From Gemmatimonadota bacterium (lineage in GTDB: Bacteria; Gemmatimonadota; Gemmatimonadetes; Longimicrobiales; Gaopeijiaceae): a stretch of DNA of 38,885 bases. The stretch covers positions 1 through 38,885 of the forward strand of contig JAPOYJ010000002.1 of the NCBI GenBank assembly GCA_026706635.1, read 5' to 3'. The notes below the pieces were generated by a model. It ran no database searches and had not been told where the DNA came from. It worked only from the letters and a program-made list of their open reading frames with translations. The position numbers and the translations under genes are program-made. The first letter of the stretch is position 1, and each line of letters starts with the position of its first letter. Shown here piece by piece: positions 38,064 through 38,885 of the stretch.

Positions 38064-38612
38064 CTAGAAGCCGCGCGCCTGTGTGAAGTCCAGCTCCACG
38101 GAGGTGGGGCGCCCGAAGAGGGATACCTCCACCTTGACCTTGCCCTTCTCGGGGTAGACCTCCTGGACAGTCCCCGAGAAGTCCGTGAAGGGCCCCTGCA
38201 TCACCTCGACCACCTCGCCGACGCGGAAGGGGATCTCCTCGCGTGCCGAGATCTCCTCCTCGACCTCGATTCCGAGGATCCGGTTCATGTCCTCCTCGCG
38301 GACCGGCTGTGGATCCCCCTGCCCCACGAAGCGCACGCCCTTCATGGCGGAGATCATGTGCTCGGTGCTCTGGTTGAGGACCATGCGCACGAGGAGGTAG
38401 CCTGGGTACAGGGGCTTGGTCACCGGCACCCGCTTGCCCTTGCGGATCTCGACGACATCGTGGGTAGGCACCAGGACCTCCCTGATGTCGCGGTCGTCGC
38501 CGGGGCGCTTGTCGATCTCCTGCTGGATCAGACGCCGCACCCGGTTCTCGTGACGTGCCTGGGTCTGCACGGCGTACCAGCGGCCCACGCTCTCCGTCTG
38601 TGCGCCGGGCAC
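38064..38612 (-). CDS. nusG: Transcription termination/antitermination protein NusG
   Basis: A 182-residue protein. NGN domain: [31 protein letters not shown], and GVRFVG. KOW domain at the C-terminus: [20 protein letters not shown], then [20 protein letters not shown]. Start taken as GTG at 38612, which overlaps the secE stop (TAGTG), giving the usual family length; the frame is open to 38834, but that extra part is antisense to nothing and lies over secE. The KOW domain contacts Rho or ribosomal S10. Confidence 0.95.
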   Translation of the reverse strand: MPGAQTESVGRWYAVQTQARHENRVRRLIQQEIDKRPGDDRDIREVLVPTHDVVEIRKGKRVPVTKPLYPGYLLVRMVLNQSTEHMISAMKGVRFVGQGDPQPVREEDMNRILGIEVEEEISAREEIPFRVGEVVEVMQGPFTDFSGTVQEVYPEKGKVKVEVSLFGRPTSVELDFTQARGF

Positions 38613-38815
38613 TAGGTGAAGATCCCGATGATGAAGTCGACTATGACCGTTCTCGAGAAGATGTCCATGATCCAGATGATCAGGGACACGATGATGGTGA
38701 AGACGATGACGACCCAGGTGGCGTTGCGGAGCTGGTCGCGATCCGGCCACGTCACCCTCTCCATCTCGGTGACGCACTCCTGCACGAAGGTCCTGGCACC
38801 CGCTATGCGTGACAT
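38612..38815 (-). CDS. secE: Preprotein translocase subunit SecE
   Basis: A 67-residue single-span protein. N-terminal amphipathic helix with the conserved EMERVTWPDRDQLRNATWVV, followed by one membrane helix (VIVFTIIVSLIIWIMDIF). It is the short single-TM form common outside Enterobacteria. It begins 11 bases after the tuf stop and overlaps nusG by one base. GGGGAG lies upstream. Confidence 0.95.
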   Translation of the reverse strand: MSRIAGARTFVQECVTEMERVTWPDRDQLRNATWVVIVFTIIVSLIIWIMDIFSRTVIVDFIIGIFT

Positions 38816-38826
38816 GGAGGACTCCC

Positions 38827-38885
<59 letters not shown>

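Overview
The window is high-GC DNA from a Gram-negative bacterium with an outer membrane (TonB-dependent receptor, two further cell-envelope families, several lipoproteins). The gene mix suggests Gemmatimonadota or a close relative: a large secreted HExxH metalloprotease of the DUF5117/DUF4953 type, a large M14 peptidase, an SLC6-type symporter, and RpoB/RpoC with '[20 protein letters not shown]'-type signatures. That placement is a judgement from memory and was not computed.

Layout. 1-342: a cluster of foldback repeats. 352-2670 (-): an SLC6-type Na+ symporter followed by an unknown protein. 2827-4980: a scarred accessory patch with an orphan vsr endonuclease, a PD-(D/E)XK nuclease fragment, a 5'-truncated IS256/Mutator transposase, a HicB-like reading frame broken by TGA with a coupled small partner ORF, and a full foldback element. 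5320-7851 (+): secreted zinc metalloprotease. 7880-13412 (-): tightly packed set of M14 peptidase, CPBP protease, Ppx/GppA phosphatase and SDR, with overlaps or element arms at the junctions. 13591-17692: small lineage-specific envelope region with a GYD protein, three 26-bp palindromes, two paralogous exported proteins with a conserved upstream region, a frameshifted GYD copy, a cysteine-rich lipoprotein and a secreted protein with a 26-residue duplication. 17757-21695 (-): cobalamin riboswitch plus BtuB-like receptor, preceded by a FadL/PorV-like barrel. 21887-26878 (-): glycyl-tRNA synthetase, a composite repeat, an SDR, and a fused double periplasmic binding protein. 27051-38885 (-): tuf (3' end), secE, nusG, rplK, rplA, rplJ, rplL, rpoB, rpoC.

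The most distinctive signal is a dispersed foldback (MITE-like) element found at eight or more intergenic places, including the rpoB-rpoC junction. Its outer ends are inverted repeats. Its arms pair with each other. Its central stem keeps complementarity while its sequence changes between copies, and three loci carry an internal 39-bp module with strictly spaced TGTAA/TTACA half-sites. The element supplies stop codons or alternative starts to neighbouring genes. No gene here obviously mobilises it. All statements are from reading the sequence; no searches or folding programs were run.
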